In this document: positions 8,657 through 17,470 of the stretch, piece after piece
How the letters are laid out: every line of letters begins with the position of its first letter
Numbering within the stretch: position 1 is the stretch's first letter
NCBI RefSeq assembly: GCF_048553275.1
Contig: NZ_JBLZMW010000017.1
Span: 58,190 to 122,189 of the forward strand
DNA: 64,000 bases
Source of the DNA: Pacificoceanicola sp048553275
Lineage (GTDB): Bacteria > Pseudomonadota > Alphaproteobacteria > Rhodobacterales > Rhodobacteraceae
Direction of reading: 5' to 3'
Position numbers and translations under genes: made by a program
Notes under the pieces: generated by a model
Database searches by the model: none
What the model was told of the DNA's origin: nothing
The model's input: only the letters and a program-made list of their open reading frames with translations

Positions 8657-9019
8657 TCAACGATAGCGACCCATCAATCGTTCACTCAGCCCCCAGATCG
8701 CCATAGTGCCTCCACCCGTCGCAATGCCGAGCCAACGCCAGCCGTCCTCTCCGAGCGGCACCAGCCCCGTGCCATGGCCCAGCACAGGAAGCGTCATCGC
8801 CAGCAGGAAGGGCCCGGTGTAGCGGCAATGGACCCGGCCACAGCGCCGGGCATTGAACAGGCAGGCACTTCCCATCCACACCAATGCCAGCAACCAGATC
8901 CCCATCTTGGGTCCATCGGGCAGTGGAATCGCCAGCACCATGGCACCTATCGGCAACCACCAGGCAAGAGCGGCGCCGAGAGTCGAACCGAGGAGGTCGC
9001 GCTTCGATTTTCCGCTCAT
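8657..9019 (-). CDS. Small membrane protein of the mer cluster
   Basis: A 120-residue protein with about three to four membrane helices (LGAALAWWLPIGAMVLAI, MGIWLLALVWMGSACLF, YTGPFLLAMTLPVLGHG, WLGIATGGGTMAIWGL) and a Cys-rich cytoplasmic-like loop NARRCGRVHCRY. The start at 9019 lies just after the merA stop (9024); a longer frame to 9079 would overlap merA. Its position between merA and the flavoprotein and the Cys cluster suggest a metal-related role, but the family is not recognised. Confidence 0.6.
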   Translation of the reverse strand: MSGKSKRDLLGSTLGAALAWWLPIGAMVLAIPLPDGPKMGIWLLALVWMGSACLFNARRCGRVHCRYTGPFLLAMTLPVLGHGTGLVPLGEDGWRWLGIATGGGTMAIWGLSERLMGRYR

Positions 9020-9023
9020 GCCT

Positions 9024-10436
9024 TCACCCAGCGCAGCAACTGAGAGCGGCCACGTCCTTCTCGAAGGTCTGGGCCGCAAGCTTCAGCCCTTCCACTGTCG
9101 TGAGATAGGGCATGATGGTATCGCCCAACTCCTCGTAGGTGAGCCCGGCTTTCAGCGCCATCGCTGCGGTCTGGATGCTGTCTGCGCCCTCGGGGGCGAG
9201 GATCTGCGCCCCCAGCAGGCGTTTGCTGCCTGCCTCGGCCACCAGCTTGATCAGACCGCGCGTGTCGCGGGCGGCAAGCGCGCGGGGGACTGCGTCGAGC
9301 GGCAGGACCGAGGTGAGGACCTCGTGTCCAGCGGCGCGGGCCTGTGCCTCGCTCAGTCCCACGCCCGCCACCTGCGGATCGGAGAACACGACCCAGGGCA
9401 TCGTGCTGTTGTCGTAGCTGCGTGCCTCTCCCGCCACCGCGTTCCGGGCGGCGAGCTTGGCGCCGTAGGCCGCCATATAGACGAACTGGTTGCGCCCTGT
9501 GACATCGCCAGCGGCCCAGACGTTCGAGTTGGTGGTGCGCATCTGCGCGTCCACCACGATGCCGCCGCGCGCGCCGGTCACGATCCCGGCCGCGCCGAGG
9601 TTCAAGCCATCACTGTTCGGCACCCGCCCGGTGGCAAGCACCAGTCGCTCGGCGATGAAGTTCTCACCCCCGTTACCGGTCAAACGTAGGCCGTCGCCGT
9701 CGCGCACCACGCTCTCGTAGCCGGCGACCCGCGCCAAGCGAATACCCTCGGAAGCGAGGTAGCCCTCCAGTGCTTCGGAAATCTCGGGTTCGGCCTCGGG
9801 CAGCACACCGCGGCGGCTGACCAGCGTCACCGCGACACCGGCACGGGCGAAGAGCTGCGCAAACTCCACGCCGATATAGCCCGCACCGAGGACCAGCATT
9901 GAGGCGGGTAGAACGGTGAGTTCCAGCGCCGACGTGCTGTCGAGGGCGCCGATATCCTGAATGCCGGGGATCGCGGGCGCGTGGGGACGCGATCCGGTGG
10001 CGATAACGATCTTCGCTGCCGGGAACGCCGCGTCGTCTACGGTAAGACTGCCTTTGCCGTCGAACCGGGCGCGACCTTCGATGTAGTCCACGTTCTCGTG
10101 CCGAGGCAGCACGTCGGCGTATTTTGCCGCGCGCAACTCCTCAACGAGCGCCTGCTTTTGCGCAACCGTCGCAGTCCAATCAGTCACGCTGGCTTCGGCA
10201 CTGATGCCGTCAAACCGATTGGCGGCGCGGGCGTGGTGAAGGCCCTCCACGGCGCGGATCAGGGCCTTGGAGGGCACGCAGCCCACGTTCACGCAGGTCC
10301 CGCCAATCGTCCCATCGCCGATCAGCGCGACTCGAGCCCCGGCTTCGGCGGCGGTAATGGCGGCCGAAAATCCGGCCGAACCAGCGCCGATCACAGCGAG
10401 ATCGTAACCGCCCTTGGGAGTGCAGCAATCTTTCAT
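9024..10436 (-). CDS. merA: Mercuric reductase MerA (lacks N-terminal HMA domain)
   Basis: A 470-residue FAD enzyme that reduces Hg(II) to Hg(0) with NADPH in the cytoplasm. Visible: FAD motif LAVIGAGSAGFSAAI, catalytic pair GGTCVNVGC (C48, C53), an NADPH fold LVLGAGYIGVEFAQ, the FAD-binding WAAGDVTG, and the C-terminal vicinal pair SCCAG (C467, C468) that receives Hg(II). The heavy-metal-associated N-terminal domain of longer MerA proteins is absent; only an N-terminal CC at residues 4-5 remains. It follows merF by 12 bases. Confidence 0.95.
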   Translation of the reverse strand: MKDCCTPKGGYDLAVIGAGSAGFSAAITAAEAGARVALIGDGTIGGTCVNVGCVPSKALIRAVEGLHHARAANRFDGISAEASVTDWTATVAQKQALVEELRAAKYADVLPRHENVDYIEGRARFDGKGSLTVDDAAFPAAKIVIATGSRPHAPAIPGIQDIGALDSTSALELTVLPASMLVLGAGYIGVEFAQLFARAGVAVTLVSRRGVLPEAEPEISEALEGYLASEGIRLARVAGYESVVRDGDGLRLTGNGGENFIAERLVLATGRVPNSDGLNLGAAGIVTGARGGIVVDAQMRTTNSNVWAAGDVTGRNQFVYMAAYGAKLAARNAVAGEARSYDNSTMPWVVFSDPQVAGVGLSEAQARAAGHEVLTSVLPLDAVPRALAARDTRGLIKLVAEAGSKRLLGAQILAPEGADSIQTAAMALKAGLTYEELGDTIMPYLTTVEGLKLAAQTFEKDVAALSCCAG

Positions 10437-10448
10437 ATCATTCTCTCT

Positions 10449-10676
10449 TCAATTCGTGCGTTGGCGCCGCCAGAGCGCAAAAATGGTGATGCCGATGAAC
10501 ACTGCCAGCGCCGGCAGGAGCACGAAGTCGAGCCAGCCCAGCATGGCCGAGAGCCCGACCGCGCCCAGCAGGACCACAAGGACCGGGGTGAAGCAGCACA
10601 GCGCCACCAGGACGGTGCCGATCAGCCCGTATTTCAGCATGCGGTCGTCCTTGGGGTTTGTCTCGCGCTCGCTCAC
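10449..10676 (-). CDS. merF: Mercury importer MerF
   Basis: A 75-residue two-helix membrane protein. A vicinal Cys pair (C27, C28) lies in the first helix (LVALCCFTPVLVVLL), followed by LDFVLLPALAVFIGITIFALW. MerF carries Hg(II) across the inner membrane to MerA. Its ATG overlaps the merP stop by four bases. Confidence 0.9.
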   Translation of the reverse strand: MSERETNPKDDRMLKYGLIGTVLVALCCFTPVLVVLLGAVGLSAMLGWLDFVLLPALAVFIGITIFALWRRQRTN

Positions 10677-10969
10677 GAGACGTCTTCCTGGGCCACTGTT
10701 GCTCCATAGCCCACTCCGGTGACGGCGGCGATCAGCTGGTCCGGGTCGGTGGCGAGATCGTCATAGTGCAGGACGTAAACGCCATCCTCGGCCTCGCCCT
10801 CGAGGAATTCCGCGATCTCCACAGTCTCCACGCGCTTGAGCGCAGTGGCGACGATATAGCTGCACGAGGGGCAGGTCAGACCAGTGACGTGCAGGCGGGT
10901 CTCGGCTTCGGCTGCAAAGATCGCGGTCGGCGAGATCCAGAGGATGGCAGCGAGTAACACTTGTCTCAT
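10673..10969 (-). CDS. merP: Periplasmic mercury-binding protein MerP
   Basis: A 98-residue protein with a signal peptide (LLAAILWISPTAIFAAEA) and one HMA fold whose metal site is TCPSC (C33, C36) instead of the common TCAAC. It captures Hg(II) in the periplasm and passes it to MerT/MerF. The start at 10969 is chosen because it directly precedes the signal peptide; the open frame continues upstream into merT without a plausible protein. Confidence 0.9.
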   Translation of the reverse strand: MRQVLLAAILWISPTAIFAAEAETRLHVTGLTCPSCSYIVATALKRVETVEIAEFLEGEAEDGVYVLHYDDLATDPDQLIAAVTGVGYGATVAQEDVS

Positions 10970-10983
10970 GATGGGCTCCGATA

Positions 10984-11382
10984 TCAGAAGGTTAGGATGC
11001 GCGGCGCGACATAGGGAAAGACCAAGGCCAGCAGCACCACGGCCAGCGCACCCCAAAGCAGTCCGCGCATCAGGCCGCGATCCACCGGGCGCGCGCAGAC
11101 CCCGGTGCCACAGTCCTCGGCAGACACAGGTCGGTAAGCCTTCCAGAATCCATAGCCGAGCGCCGCCAAGGCGAAGGAGAGGGTTATCCACTTGTAGGAG
11201 TAGAGCGCTGTAAGTTGGCCGATGAAGACCCCGGTGACGCCAAGGCTAACCAGGACCAGCGGCAGGATGCAGCAGGAGGTCATCGCCAGCGCCCCGAGCA
11301 CCCCGGCGCCAGTGGCGGTCCATCCGGTCCTGTCGGGGCTGTCGCCCTCCCAACGTTCGGTATCGTTCGTCTCGATCGTCAT
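10984..11382 (-). CDS. merT: Mercury transporter MerT
   Basis: A 132-residue inner-membrane protein with three helices. The first carries the Hg(II)-binding vicinal pair (C37, C38 in ALAMTSCCILPLVLVSLG) and the loop between helices two and three carries DCGTGVC. The ATG at 11382 is preceded by a GGGTG ribosome site; upstream in-frame ATGs lie inside the promoter. First gene of the mer structural operon. Confidence 0.92.
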   Translation of the reverse strand: MTIETNDTERWEGDSPDRTGWTATGAGVLGALAMTSCCILPLVLVSLGVTGVFIGQLTALYSYKWITLSFALAALGYGFWKAYRPVSAEDCGTGVCARPVDRGLMRGLLWGALAVVLLALVFPYVAPRILTF

Positions 11383-11413
11383 CGTGTCACCCTGTTGTCG
11401 TTCGATGACTGAC

Positions 11414-11444
11414 AAGATAGGGTCTGTAGCAGCTACAGGATCAA
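11414..11444 (-). promoter_or_regulatory. MerR-controlled promoter/operator for merT
   Basis: On the minus strand: -35 TTGATC (11439-11444), an overlong 19-base spacer, and -10 TATCTT (11414-11419). The spacer holds a perfect 7-1-7 dyad, CTGTAGC-A-GCTACAG (11424-11438). A 19-bp spacer with a central dyad is the hallmark of promoters activated by MerR-family DNA distortion. The -35 overlaps the merR ribosome site, so MerR bound here could also limit its own synthesis. Confidence 0.85.
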
Positions 11445-11455
11445 GGAGAAATTTC

Positions 11456-11890
11456 ATGTCGGCTGATCACGCCCCCGCGAGCGAGCTCAAACGCTCCGAT
11501 CTGGCCAGGCTGACCGGCTGCAACCTCGAGACGATCCGTTATTACGAAAATGTCGGCCTGGTGCCTGATCCGCCACGCACCGCATCGGGCCATCGCCGCT
11601 ACAGCACGGCACATGTGGAGCGGCTGAACTTCGTGATGCGCGCGCGGGACCTTGGCTTTACTATGGAAGAGATCCGCGGGCTGCTATCTCTCGTCGATCG
11701 CGGCAGCCACACTTGTGCCGAGGTCGAGCGGATGGGGCGCCACCATCTCGAGGTAGTGCGCGACAAGATCCGCGATCTCCAAGTGATCGAGACCGTGCTC
11801 GCTCAGACAATCGCACGCTGCACCGGCTCGGACACACCAGATTGCCCCCTGCTCGACGTCCTTAGTGCGGGACAGACCAAGTCAGAGTAA
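11456..11890 (+). CDS. merR: MerR mercury-responsive regulator
   Basis: A 144-residue MerR-family regulator. An N-terminal winged helix (LARLTGCNLETIRYYENVGL) is followed by a dimerisation helix and a metal loop. The metal-site Cys are C87 (HTC), C122 and C130 (CTGSDTPDC). Cys at the first position fits a divalent-metal sensor such as MerR. The spacing of seven residues between the last two is like CueR and some alphaproteobacterial MerRs, not the eight of Tn501 MerR. The ATG at 11456 has AAGGAG at 11443-11448. Divergent from merT. Confidence 0.88.
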   Translation: MSADHAPASELKRSDLARLTGCNLETIRYYENVGLVPDPPRTASGHRRYSTAHVERLNFVMRARDLGFTMEEIRGLLSLVDRGSHTCAEVERMGRHHLEVVRDKIRDLQVIETVLAQTIARCTGSDTPDCPLLDVLSAGQTKSE

Positions 11891-11982
11891 TCAGAAAGCT
11901 CGGTGGAATAGCTGTCATACACGCGAATTGCAGCGAATGGCCGTTGTCCGCCCTCTATGACCGTCAGACCATGCCCACCGCC

Positions 11983-13998
11983 CTACCGGTGAATTGGCTT
12001 TTTGCCACCCTCCTCCTCTCGCAGCATCTCTTCCATTTCATCCAATCCATCGACAGCAGAGCGCATCTGCGCCTCATCATCCACGCCCACTGTCTCGGCA
12101 TCCGCAACCTGGCCCCCAAAATCCATTTCCATCTGTCGCTGTTCCTCGGCGATTACGGCTTGAACGACAGGCGCAGTCTTCTTTGGGGTGACATCGGTTT
12201 GCCCTGACGATTGGCCATCAGCAGCGTGGCGTGCGGCCTCAACGTCGGCGTCGGGTCCGCCTGCTCCGTCCGAAGGCGGCGTCATCGGCATGGCGCGCAC
12301 ACTCAGCGGCAGCGTGCCCTGCGGCCCCCCTCCCCCCGGCTTCGGAAACGGCAACTCCCCCGTCTGCGCCGCGTGGATCGCCTTGAACAGCCGATCGTCA
12401 AAATATTGGATCCGCTTCGCGCGGACCGGCATCTGGGCATCGATCACCATGACGATCTCGTCGAGCGGCAGGCGGCGCGCCTCATCCTCGGGCAGGAGAG
12501 AGCTTTCTTCGGTCCGGGTGGACTGGCTGCGTCCTTCAAAGGGGTTCTTGCCGATGGACTGGGAGCGCGTGATGACGGTCTTCGTGGTCTTGCCAACCGC
12601 CTTGCTCAGCTCTTCGACGGTCTTCTCATCAGAAGGCGTCAGGTAGAGCTTCACGCCCGCGTTGCCCTGCAGGGCGCGGCGGGTGTTCTCGCCGTAGATT
12701 TCATCGAGGGCGGGGATGGTTTGCGTGACCACAGCCAAATGCCCGCGATAGGTGCGCAGGGTCTCGATGCTCTCGACCACGATGGGCATCTTGCCCAAGC
12801 GATTGAACTCGTCGAGCATGATCATCACTGGCCACTGCTCATCCGGCCCGGGGTCCTTTTCCTGCATCGCCGAGAGGAGATCGGAGAAGAAGAGCCGGAT
12901 CAGCGGCGCGAGGGGTTTCACCATCAGCGGCTGGACCACGAGATAGACCGAAAAAGGCTTCTTGCGGATCGTGCGGAAATCAAAGTCCGAGACTGCCGTC
13001 GCCTCATCGATGGCCGGGTTCTGCCATTGATCGAGCCCCGAGGTCATCAGGAGCGAGACGTAAGAGGTCAGCGTGTCATTATTGGTCGAGGCCAGCCGGG
13101 TGAAGATCAGCTTGGCGGCCCTGTTGTCGACCTCGTGGCCGCGCGCGAAGTATTCCTTCTGCTTGTTCCCGCCCGAGGCGGCGATCCGATAGATTTCGCC
13201 CAAGGTGGGGCGCTTGCGCTGGAAGGCCAAGAGCCCTGCCGCCACGAAGAGATCGATCCCGCCCTTGAGGAGGCCCTGCACCCGGTCATTGTCGCTCTGC
13301 AGGAACAGCGTCGCCAGGAGCTGCAGTTCCATCTGCTGGCGCGCGGGATCTTTCAGTTGATGGATGCGCAGGAGCGGGTTGTAGCGATGGGTGCGCTTGC
13401 CCTCCCAATCGGTGGGGGCAAAGCGATAGACCTTGTCGCCTTGGCCTGCGCGGTGCCGGGCCGTTGCCTCGAAACACTCGCCCTTCACATCGAGCGTCAC
13501 GGCGGAGCCTTGCCAGGTCAGCAGGTTCGGAATGACGAAGCCCGTAGTCTTGCCGCGACCGGTGGGGGCCACGATCAGCGCATGCGGGAAAACCTTCGAG
13601 CAGATGTAATTGGCGCGGGAGCCCGGCGGCCCCAGCTTGCCGAGGATGAACCCGGTGCCGGGCGCCCCGAAGAACCCATTGGCCTTCATCTCGCGCGCGG
13701 TCTGCCAATGGGTCTGGCCAAAGCGTGTCAGGGCGGACCCCGAGAGGGCGAGGCTCAGCATCAGGCCGGCGGCAGCGAAGCTGCCGATGATCAGGTGAAT
13801 AAGTTGCGCATCCTCCGGGCGGCGGTCCAGGATCGCCAGATAGTTCTGCGCGATATATGCAAAGTCGATCTCGGCCCCGAAGCCGAGATCCTGGTAGGTC
13901 AGCACCGCCGAGGCGATGGTATAGCCCATGGCCCCGGTCACCAGCGTCACCAGCAGGACGCCTGTGGCGATCCGCGCTTTTCCCATGGAGGCGCTCAA
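11983..13998 (-). CDS. virD4: VirD4/TraG type IV coupling protein
   Basis: A 671-residue inner-membrane ATPase that brings the relaxase-DNA complex to the VirB channel. Two N-terminal membrane helices (about residues 8-35 and 66-90), Walker A APTGRGKT (about 145-152), and Walker B MIMLDEFNRLG near residue 395 are visible. The C-terminal ~100 residues are acidic and low-complexity. The ATG overlaps the relaxase stop by four bases, so the two are translationally coupled. It is convergent with merR. Confidence 0.94.
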   Translation of the reverse strand: MSASMGKARIATGVLLVTLVTGAMGYTIASAVLTYQDLGFGAEIDFAYIAQNYLAILDRRPEDAQLIHLIIGSFAAAGLMLSLALSGSALTRFGQTHWQTAREMKANGFFGAPGTGFILGKLGPPGSRANYICSKVFPHALIVAPTGRGKTTGFVIPNLLTWQGSAVTLDVKGECFEATARHRAGQGDKVYRFAPTDWEGKRTHRYNPLLRIHQLKDPARQQMELQLLATLFLQSDNDRVQGLLKGGIDLFVAAGLLAFQRKRPTLGEIYRIAASGGNKQKEYFARGHEVDNRAAKLIFTRLASTNNDTLTSYVSLLMTSGLDQWQNPAIDEATAVSDFDFRTIRKKPFSVYLVVQPLMVKPLAPLIRLFFSDLLSAMQEKDPGPDEQWPVMIMLDEFNRLGKMPIVVESIETLRTYRGHLAVVTQTIPALDEIYGENTRRALQGNAGVKLYLTPSDEKTVEELSKAVGKTTKTVITRSQSIGKNPFEGRSQSTRTEESSLLPEDEARRLPLDEIVMVIDAQMPVRAKRIQYFDDRLFKAIHAAQTGELPFPKPGGGGPQGTLPLSVRAMPMTPPSDGAGGPDADVEAARHAADGQSSGQTDVTPKKTAPVVQAVIAEEQRQMEMDFGGQVADAETVGVDDEAQMRSAVDGLDEMEEMLREEEGGKKPIHR

Positions 13999-16334
13999 TG
14001 GACTTGGCCCCGCTCGGTCTCGCCATCCACGTCTGTCGGGCGGTGCTTTTCATATTCGGTGTCGGCAAGATCATCGACCACCTGGCGCAAGGCCTCCGTG
14101 TTGGCCGTCGCTGCATCCGATTGCAGGTAGACCTTGGCGACATAGAGCCGGTCGAGACGGTCCTCGAGAACCTTTTCCAGCGCATCGGCATCGCCAGATG
14201 TGAGCCGCTCAAGTTGACGGTTATCAAGCACCCGCGCGATCTCGTCGCGGAAGGCGTCCCGCTCCGCCTCGCTCTCGAAGGGCGCGGACAACTCCCCCGC
14301 CCGCTCATGGTCCAGAACACGCGCAATCTCGTCTGCGAGGCGGTCGGCATTGTCAGACCGCGGCGCAGTTTCATCGCGGGTTGCGAGGATGTCGTCGCGC
14401 GTGCCAGACCCGAGCCTGTCGCGCAACTCGTTTTCGCGGCGGACCTGATTGATGACCTCCGTGTCCCGGCTCTCGACGACGGCCGCATAGGTCGCGCCAA
14501 GCCCGCGGGCGAGGTGGGACGGCATGTCCGGATAGCGCGCGCGCAAGTCATCCGTGACAGCATCTGCAACCGGCACGCGGAGGTCGCGTCCCTCCATGAT
14601 GCGGTCGACCTCGCGGGTGATCTCGCTGGCGCGGGCCGCATCGGTGATGGTCTCCCTGTAAGGCTCAGACCGGTCGATCACATCGCCGGGACGTGCGAGC
14701 AAGTCCGGGTGTGCCTCGAGATACGCGCGCTGCTCCGTCTCGATCCGACGCTCCGCCCGCGAGACCACTTCCCAGTCCCGGTCCTCCACCTGCTGCGCTG
14801 TCAGGCCCTCTGCGCGCATCTCCTGACGGATTGTCCCTTCCATCGCCCGGACCGCGTCCCGGTGATAATGGAACCGCTCGCTGATCGGTTCCGCTTCCAT
14901 GACACCATCCCGGCGCAGCACCTTCTCCTGTTCCAGCATCGTGCCAAGTTCGACGTGCACATCGTTGAGAATGTCGCGGGCCTGTTCCAGATCGGCGCGG
15001 CGTTCGAGGTTCAGATCGCGCGCCTCGGCCACCTTGGAGAGATCATTGGCGATCCATTGATGCTCAAGCGCTGCATTTGAGGCGCCCGTCTCGATCCGGG
15101 CCACCACTTCCGATGTGCTGATCCCCGTGCCCCGTAGTGCTACGTCAATGCGCGATCTCAAGTCGGGCTCGGCCAGTCGCTCGCGCTGGCTGGCGTCGAT
15201 ATTGGCTTCAGAATAGATCCCCCCCTCCGAGGGGGCCTCTGATAGCGAGCCCGAGCGCAGCCCCAAGGGCTGCATGTGCTGGACCTGCGCCTGGATCTCG
15301 ATGAGGCGTTTTTCCAGCACGGGACGTTCCGCGTCAGACTTCTCGGCGATCATGCCCTGCACCCGCGCGAGCTTTTCCGCATAGAGGCTTCTGAGATCCT
15401 CGAAGCTTTGATCCTCGGCCATATACACATCTCCTGTTCGGTCCACCTGCCCGCCATGGGCCAACACCTCGCCCGCGCGGAAGAGCGCCGCGGCGATGTC
15501 TTCGCGGGCCTCCCGGGAGGCCTCTGTGGCCAGCGAATGGTAGACGGTTCTGGTGTTGGCGATCTCCGCCAGCGTCCGGGTCAGGTCTGTCCCCACACGC
15601 TCGCGCTCGCGGGGCGCGCGACCCTCTTCTTTCGCCGCATAAACCTCGCTGGTCCGGGCTGGGTAATGCACAACCCCGCGATCCACCCGCCGCGTGGCTT
15701 CCAGCCGCACACCGTACTTCTCGGCCTCCTCGACCATGGCGAGGCGGAAGTCGTCATAGTTGAAGCGATGGTTGCGCCCCAGAAAGAAGAACTCACCTTC
15801 CTGCGAGCGGCGGTTCAGCACCAGATGCGCATGGGGGTGATCTCGGTCCTCATGCACCGCGATGATGTAATCGAAATGCCCCGCGTCGGTCTGGAAGAAC
15901 CGCTCGGCCACATCGGTCGCGATGTCGCGCACATCCTCTCCACGCGTGCCGATCGGGAAGGACATGAGCATATGTGTTGTCTGCCCGAGCTTCGGCTTGA
16001 AGCCCGCATCCCACCGCTTGGCAAAGCGCTCTGTGAGGTCCTTGATGTCACCCGCCTCGAGCTTCGCCTTGCCATCCAGAAACCCGCTACTGTCGACGAT
16101 ATGGGTGGACTTGGTGGTGAGGTAATCGAGCTGGTTTGCGAGCTGCGATTTGGTATGCGTGCCCCCGCCCCGGATCGCCTTGAAGACCGCCGGCCGGTGC
16201 CCTGCTGCCGCGCGCACAAGCTGGGTCTGCTTGGCGACATGCAGCCCCTGCATCGAGCCCCGGATCCGGCTCCAGCCGTCTCGGAAGACCTCGCCCGTGA
16301 CGGCGTCGACAGCATCATTCAGCCGCATGGGCAA
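13995..16334 (-). CDS. Conjugative relaxase (MobP-like)
   Basis: A 779-residue relaxase that nicks oriT and pilots the strand to the recipient. The metal-binding HUH motif HEDRDHPHAHLVLN lies at about residues 161-174 and fits the MobP pattern. A candidate catalytic Tyr is Y71 in QLDYLTTKS. The remaining ~500 residues are charged, Arg/Glu/Ala-rich and probably helical. No helicase domain is seen. The start at 16334 overlaps the end of the MobC-like gene by 20 bases; an alternative ATG is at 16328. Lies in one minus-strand transcript with MobC-like protein and virD4. Confidence 0.9.
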   Translation of the reverse strand: MPMRLNDAVDAVTGEVFRDGWSRIRGSMQGLHVAKQTQLVRAAAGHRPAVFKAIRGGGTHTKSQLANQLDYLTTKSTHIVDSSGFLDGKAKLEAGDIKDLTERFAKRWDAGFKPKLGQTTHMLMSFPIGTRGEDVRDIATDVAERFFQTDAGHFDYIIAVHEDRDHPHAHLVLNRRSQEGEFFFLGRNHRFNYDDFRLAMVEEAEKYGVRLEATRRVDRGVVHYPARTSEVYAAKEEGRAPRERERVGTDLTRTLAEIANTRTVYHSLATEASREAREDIAAALFRAGEVLAHGGQVDRTGDVYMAEDQSFEDLRSLYAEKLARVQGMIAEKSDAERPVLEKRLIEIQAQVQHMQPLGLRSGSLSEAPSEGGIYSEANIDASQRERLAEPDLRSRIDVALRGTGISTSEVVARIETGASNAALEHQWIANDLSKVAEARDLNLERRADLEQARDILNDVHVELGTMLEQEKVLRRDGVMEAEPISERFHYHRDAVRAMEGTIRQEMRAEGLTAQQVEDRDWEVVSRAERRIETEQRAYLEAHPDLLARPGDVIDRSEPYRETITDAARASEITREVDRIMEGRDLRVPVADAVTDDLRARYPDMPSHLARGLGATYAAVVESRDTEVINQVRRENELRDRLGSGTRDDILATRDETAPRSDNADRLADEIARVLDHERAGELSAPFESEAERDAFRDEIARVLDNRQLERLTSGDADALEKVLEDRLDRLYVAKVYLQSDAATANTEALRQVVDDLADTEYEKHRPTDVDGETERGQVH

Positions 16335-16908
16335 ACTCCCTCAGCGCGGCCGTGGCCTGCAGCTGCATCGCGTCTCGACGGCGGCGCAGAAGCAGATCGA
16401 TCTCGTCCGCGGAATCCAGAATGAACCGCGCCAGCCCGCGCATCTGCGCGAGGCGCAATTCGGTGAACTCGGCACTCGTGCCCCCCACGGCCCCCTGCCC
16501 CCGCCGGTTGGCCTGCGTCATCTGCTTGGCAATCTGCGCGACCCCATTGCCGACCTCGTGCAGTGAAGCGCGGTAACGCGCCATCTCGGCTGCCATCTGC
16601 GCGTCCGGAACGAACACCCCGCCTGCCGCCTGAATGAGCCGCCGCAGCCCTTCGGCCCGGCTTTCGATTCCGGCCTCGGCCAGCACCTCGTCGAGCGCCG
16701 CAAGCTCCGCAGCCGTGACCTTCACACTGACCGCTGAGACCGGAATTGCGGCATCCGTCTGGCGCTCGGCATCGGCTTTGAGCGTGTACTGGATCGCCCG
16801 CACCGACACGCCAAACCGTTCTGCCAGCACTGAAGTGGAAACGCCTTCCGCAGCTTCGCGAACGATCTCCATGCGGTCCGCATCTGTGAGACGTTTTGAG
16901 CGCGACAT
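16315..16908 (-). CDS. MobC-like relaxosome accessory protein with N-terminal HTH
   Basis: A 197-residue protein. Residues 1-45 form a helix-turn-helix (LTDADRMEIVREAAEG, LAERFGVSVRAIQYTLK). The middle and C-terminus resemble plasmid mobilisation MobC proteins (SVKVTAAELAALDEVLAEAGI, LRRLIQAAGG, LHEVGNGVAQIAKQMTQANR). Such proteins melt DNA near nic and assist the relaxase. It is the first gene of the transfer transcript and faces the candidate oriT directly upstream. Confidence 0.82.
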   Translation of the reverse strand: MSRSKRLTDADRMEIVREAAEGVSTSVLAERFGVSVRAIQYTLKADAERQTDAAIPVSAVSVKVTAAELAALDEVLAEAGIESRAEGLRRLIQAAGGVFVPDAQMAAEMARYRASLHEVGNGVAQIAKQMTQANRRGQGAVGGTSAEFTELRLAQMRGLARFILDSADEIDLLLRRRRDAMQLQATAALREFAHAAE

Positions 16909-16941
16909 GCGAAGAAAGACCCCCTATTTCCTGCCACCTTC

Positions 16942-17026
16942 CACCAAGGCTGCCCCTACCTTACGATAATATACCAAGCTGTCAATTATATACTTACGTC
17001 GCATTCAGGCTCAGGCAGCCTTGGTG
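16942..17026. repeat. 13-bp perfect inverted repeat around AT-rich core
   Basis: CACCAAGGCTGCC at 16942-16954 and its exact complement GGCAGCCTTGGTG at 17014-17026, with 59 bases between that include ATAATATACC and AATTATATACTT. A likely binding site for MobC or the relaxase and possibly the promoter of the transfer genes. Confidence 0.75.
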
Positions 17027-17212
17027 TCCGCTTCACGCCGCGGCCCGCAGGGACGCGGCTCTGCCGCCCTCACCACCGGGCGACCCACCTGTCCTAGGGG
17101 TCCCGTCCGCCAGCCCCGCCCGAGGGTCTGGCCGAACGCCAAGTGTTCGGACGGAACCGCGGGCGGGCGCAAACCCCACCGACAGGGCGGACAGGCAGGG
17201 TCAAGGAGGGCC

Positions 17213-17232
17213 AGATTTGGCTTGCCAAATCT
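17213..17232. repeat. 20-bp palindrome in oriT candidate
   Basis: AGATTTGGC-TT-GCCAAATCT, a perfect 9-2-9 inverted repeat directly followed by a second one (17236-17275). In extruded form it would make a stable stem, as seen near nic sites. Confidence 0.7.
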
Positions 17233-17235
17233 CTG

Positions 17236-17275
17236 CCGCAAAAACCGGGAGGCCCTGGCCGATAGGTTTTTGCGG
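17236..17275. repeat. 11-bp inverted repeat in oriT candidate
   Basis: CCGCAAAAACC (17236-17246) and GGTTTTTGCGG (17265-17275) separated by 18 bases. This long-arm, open-loop shape is common for relaxase recognition hairpins. Confidence 0.7.
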
Positions 17276-17423
17276 ATGGCCCCCTTGAGGCTGACTGGCC
17301 GGTCTGTCGCGGCCTGATCATTCCGGGGGGAGTGCGTCCGTTGAACGCGCAGGGACCGGCACCAAGGCGAGGTCGCTGCCGGCGATCACCCGCGCCGGAA
17401 CCGGCATCCCTGGAACAGGGATC

Positions 17424-17454
17424 GGGCCGCCCCAAGATCGTCCTGGGGCGGCCC
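17424..17454 (-). terminator. Strong GC hairpin after small DUF736-like gene
   Basis: Perfect 10-bp arms GGGCCGCCCC (17424-17433) and GGGGCGGCCC (17445-17454), 17 bases beyond the stop of the minus-strand gene at 17471. No T-run follows, so it is a probable but not a textbook terminator. Confidence 0.55.
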
Positions 17455-17470
17455 ATCCTCGTCAGAGGAT

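Larger units (their letters stand above)
16942..17275. other. Candidate origin of transfer (oriT) region
   Basis: A non-coding stretch immediately upstream of the MobC/relaxase genes. It contains a 13-bp perfect inverted repeat flanking an AT-rich core (16942-17026), a 9-2-9 palindrome at 17213-17232, an 11-bp inverted repeat at 17236-17246/17265-17275, and a weaker hairpin (CCGAAC/GTTCGG) near 17132-17150. oriTs are typically intergenic, repeat-rich and next to the relaxase genes. I could not recognise a nic sequence. Confidence 0.5.

Noticed and set aside
12211..14130. A 639-codon plus-strand open frame
   Set aside because: Antisense of virD4; no recognisable domains.
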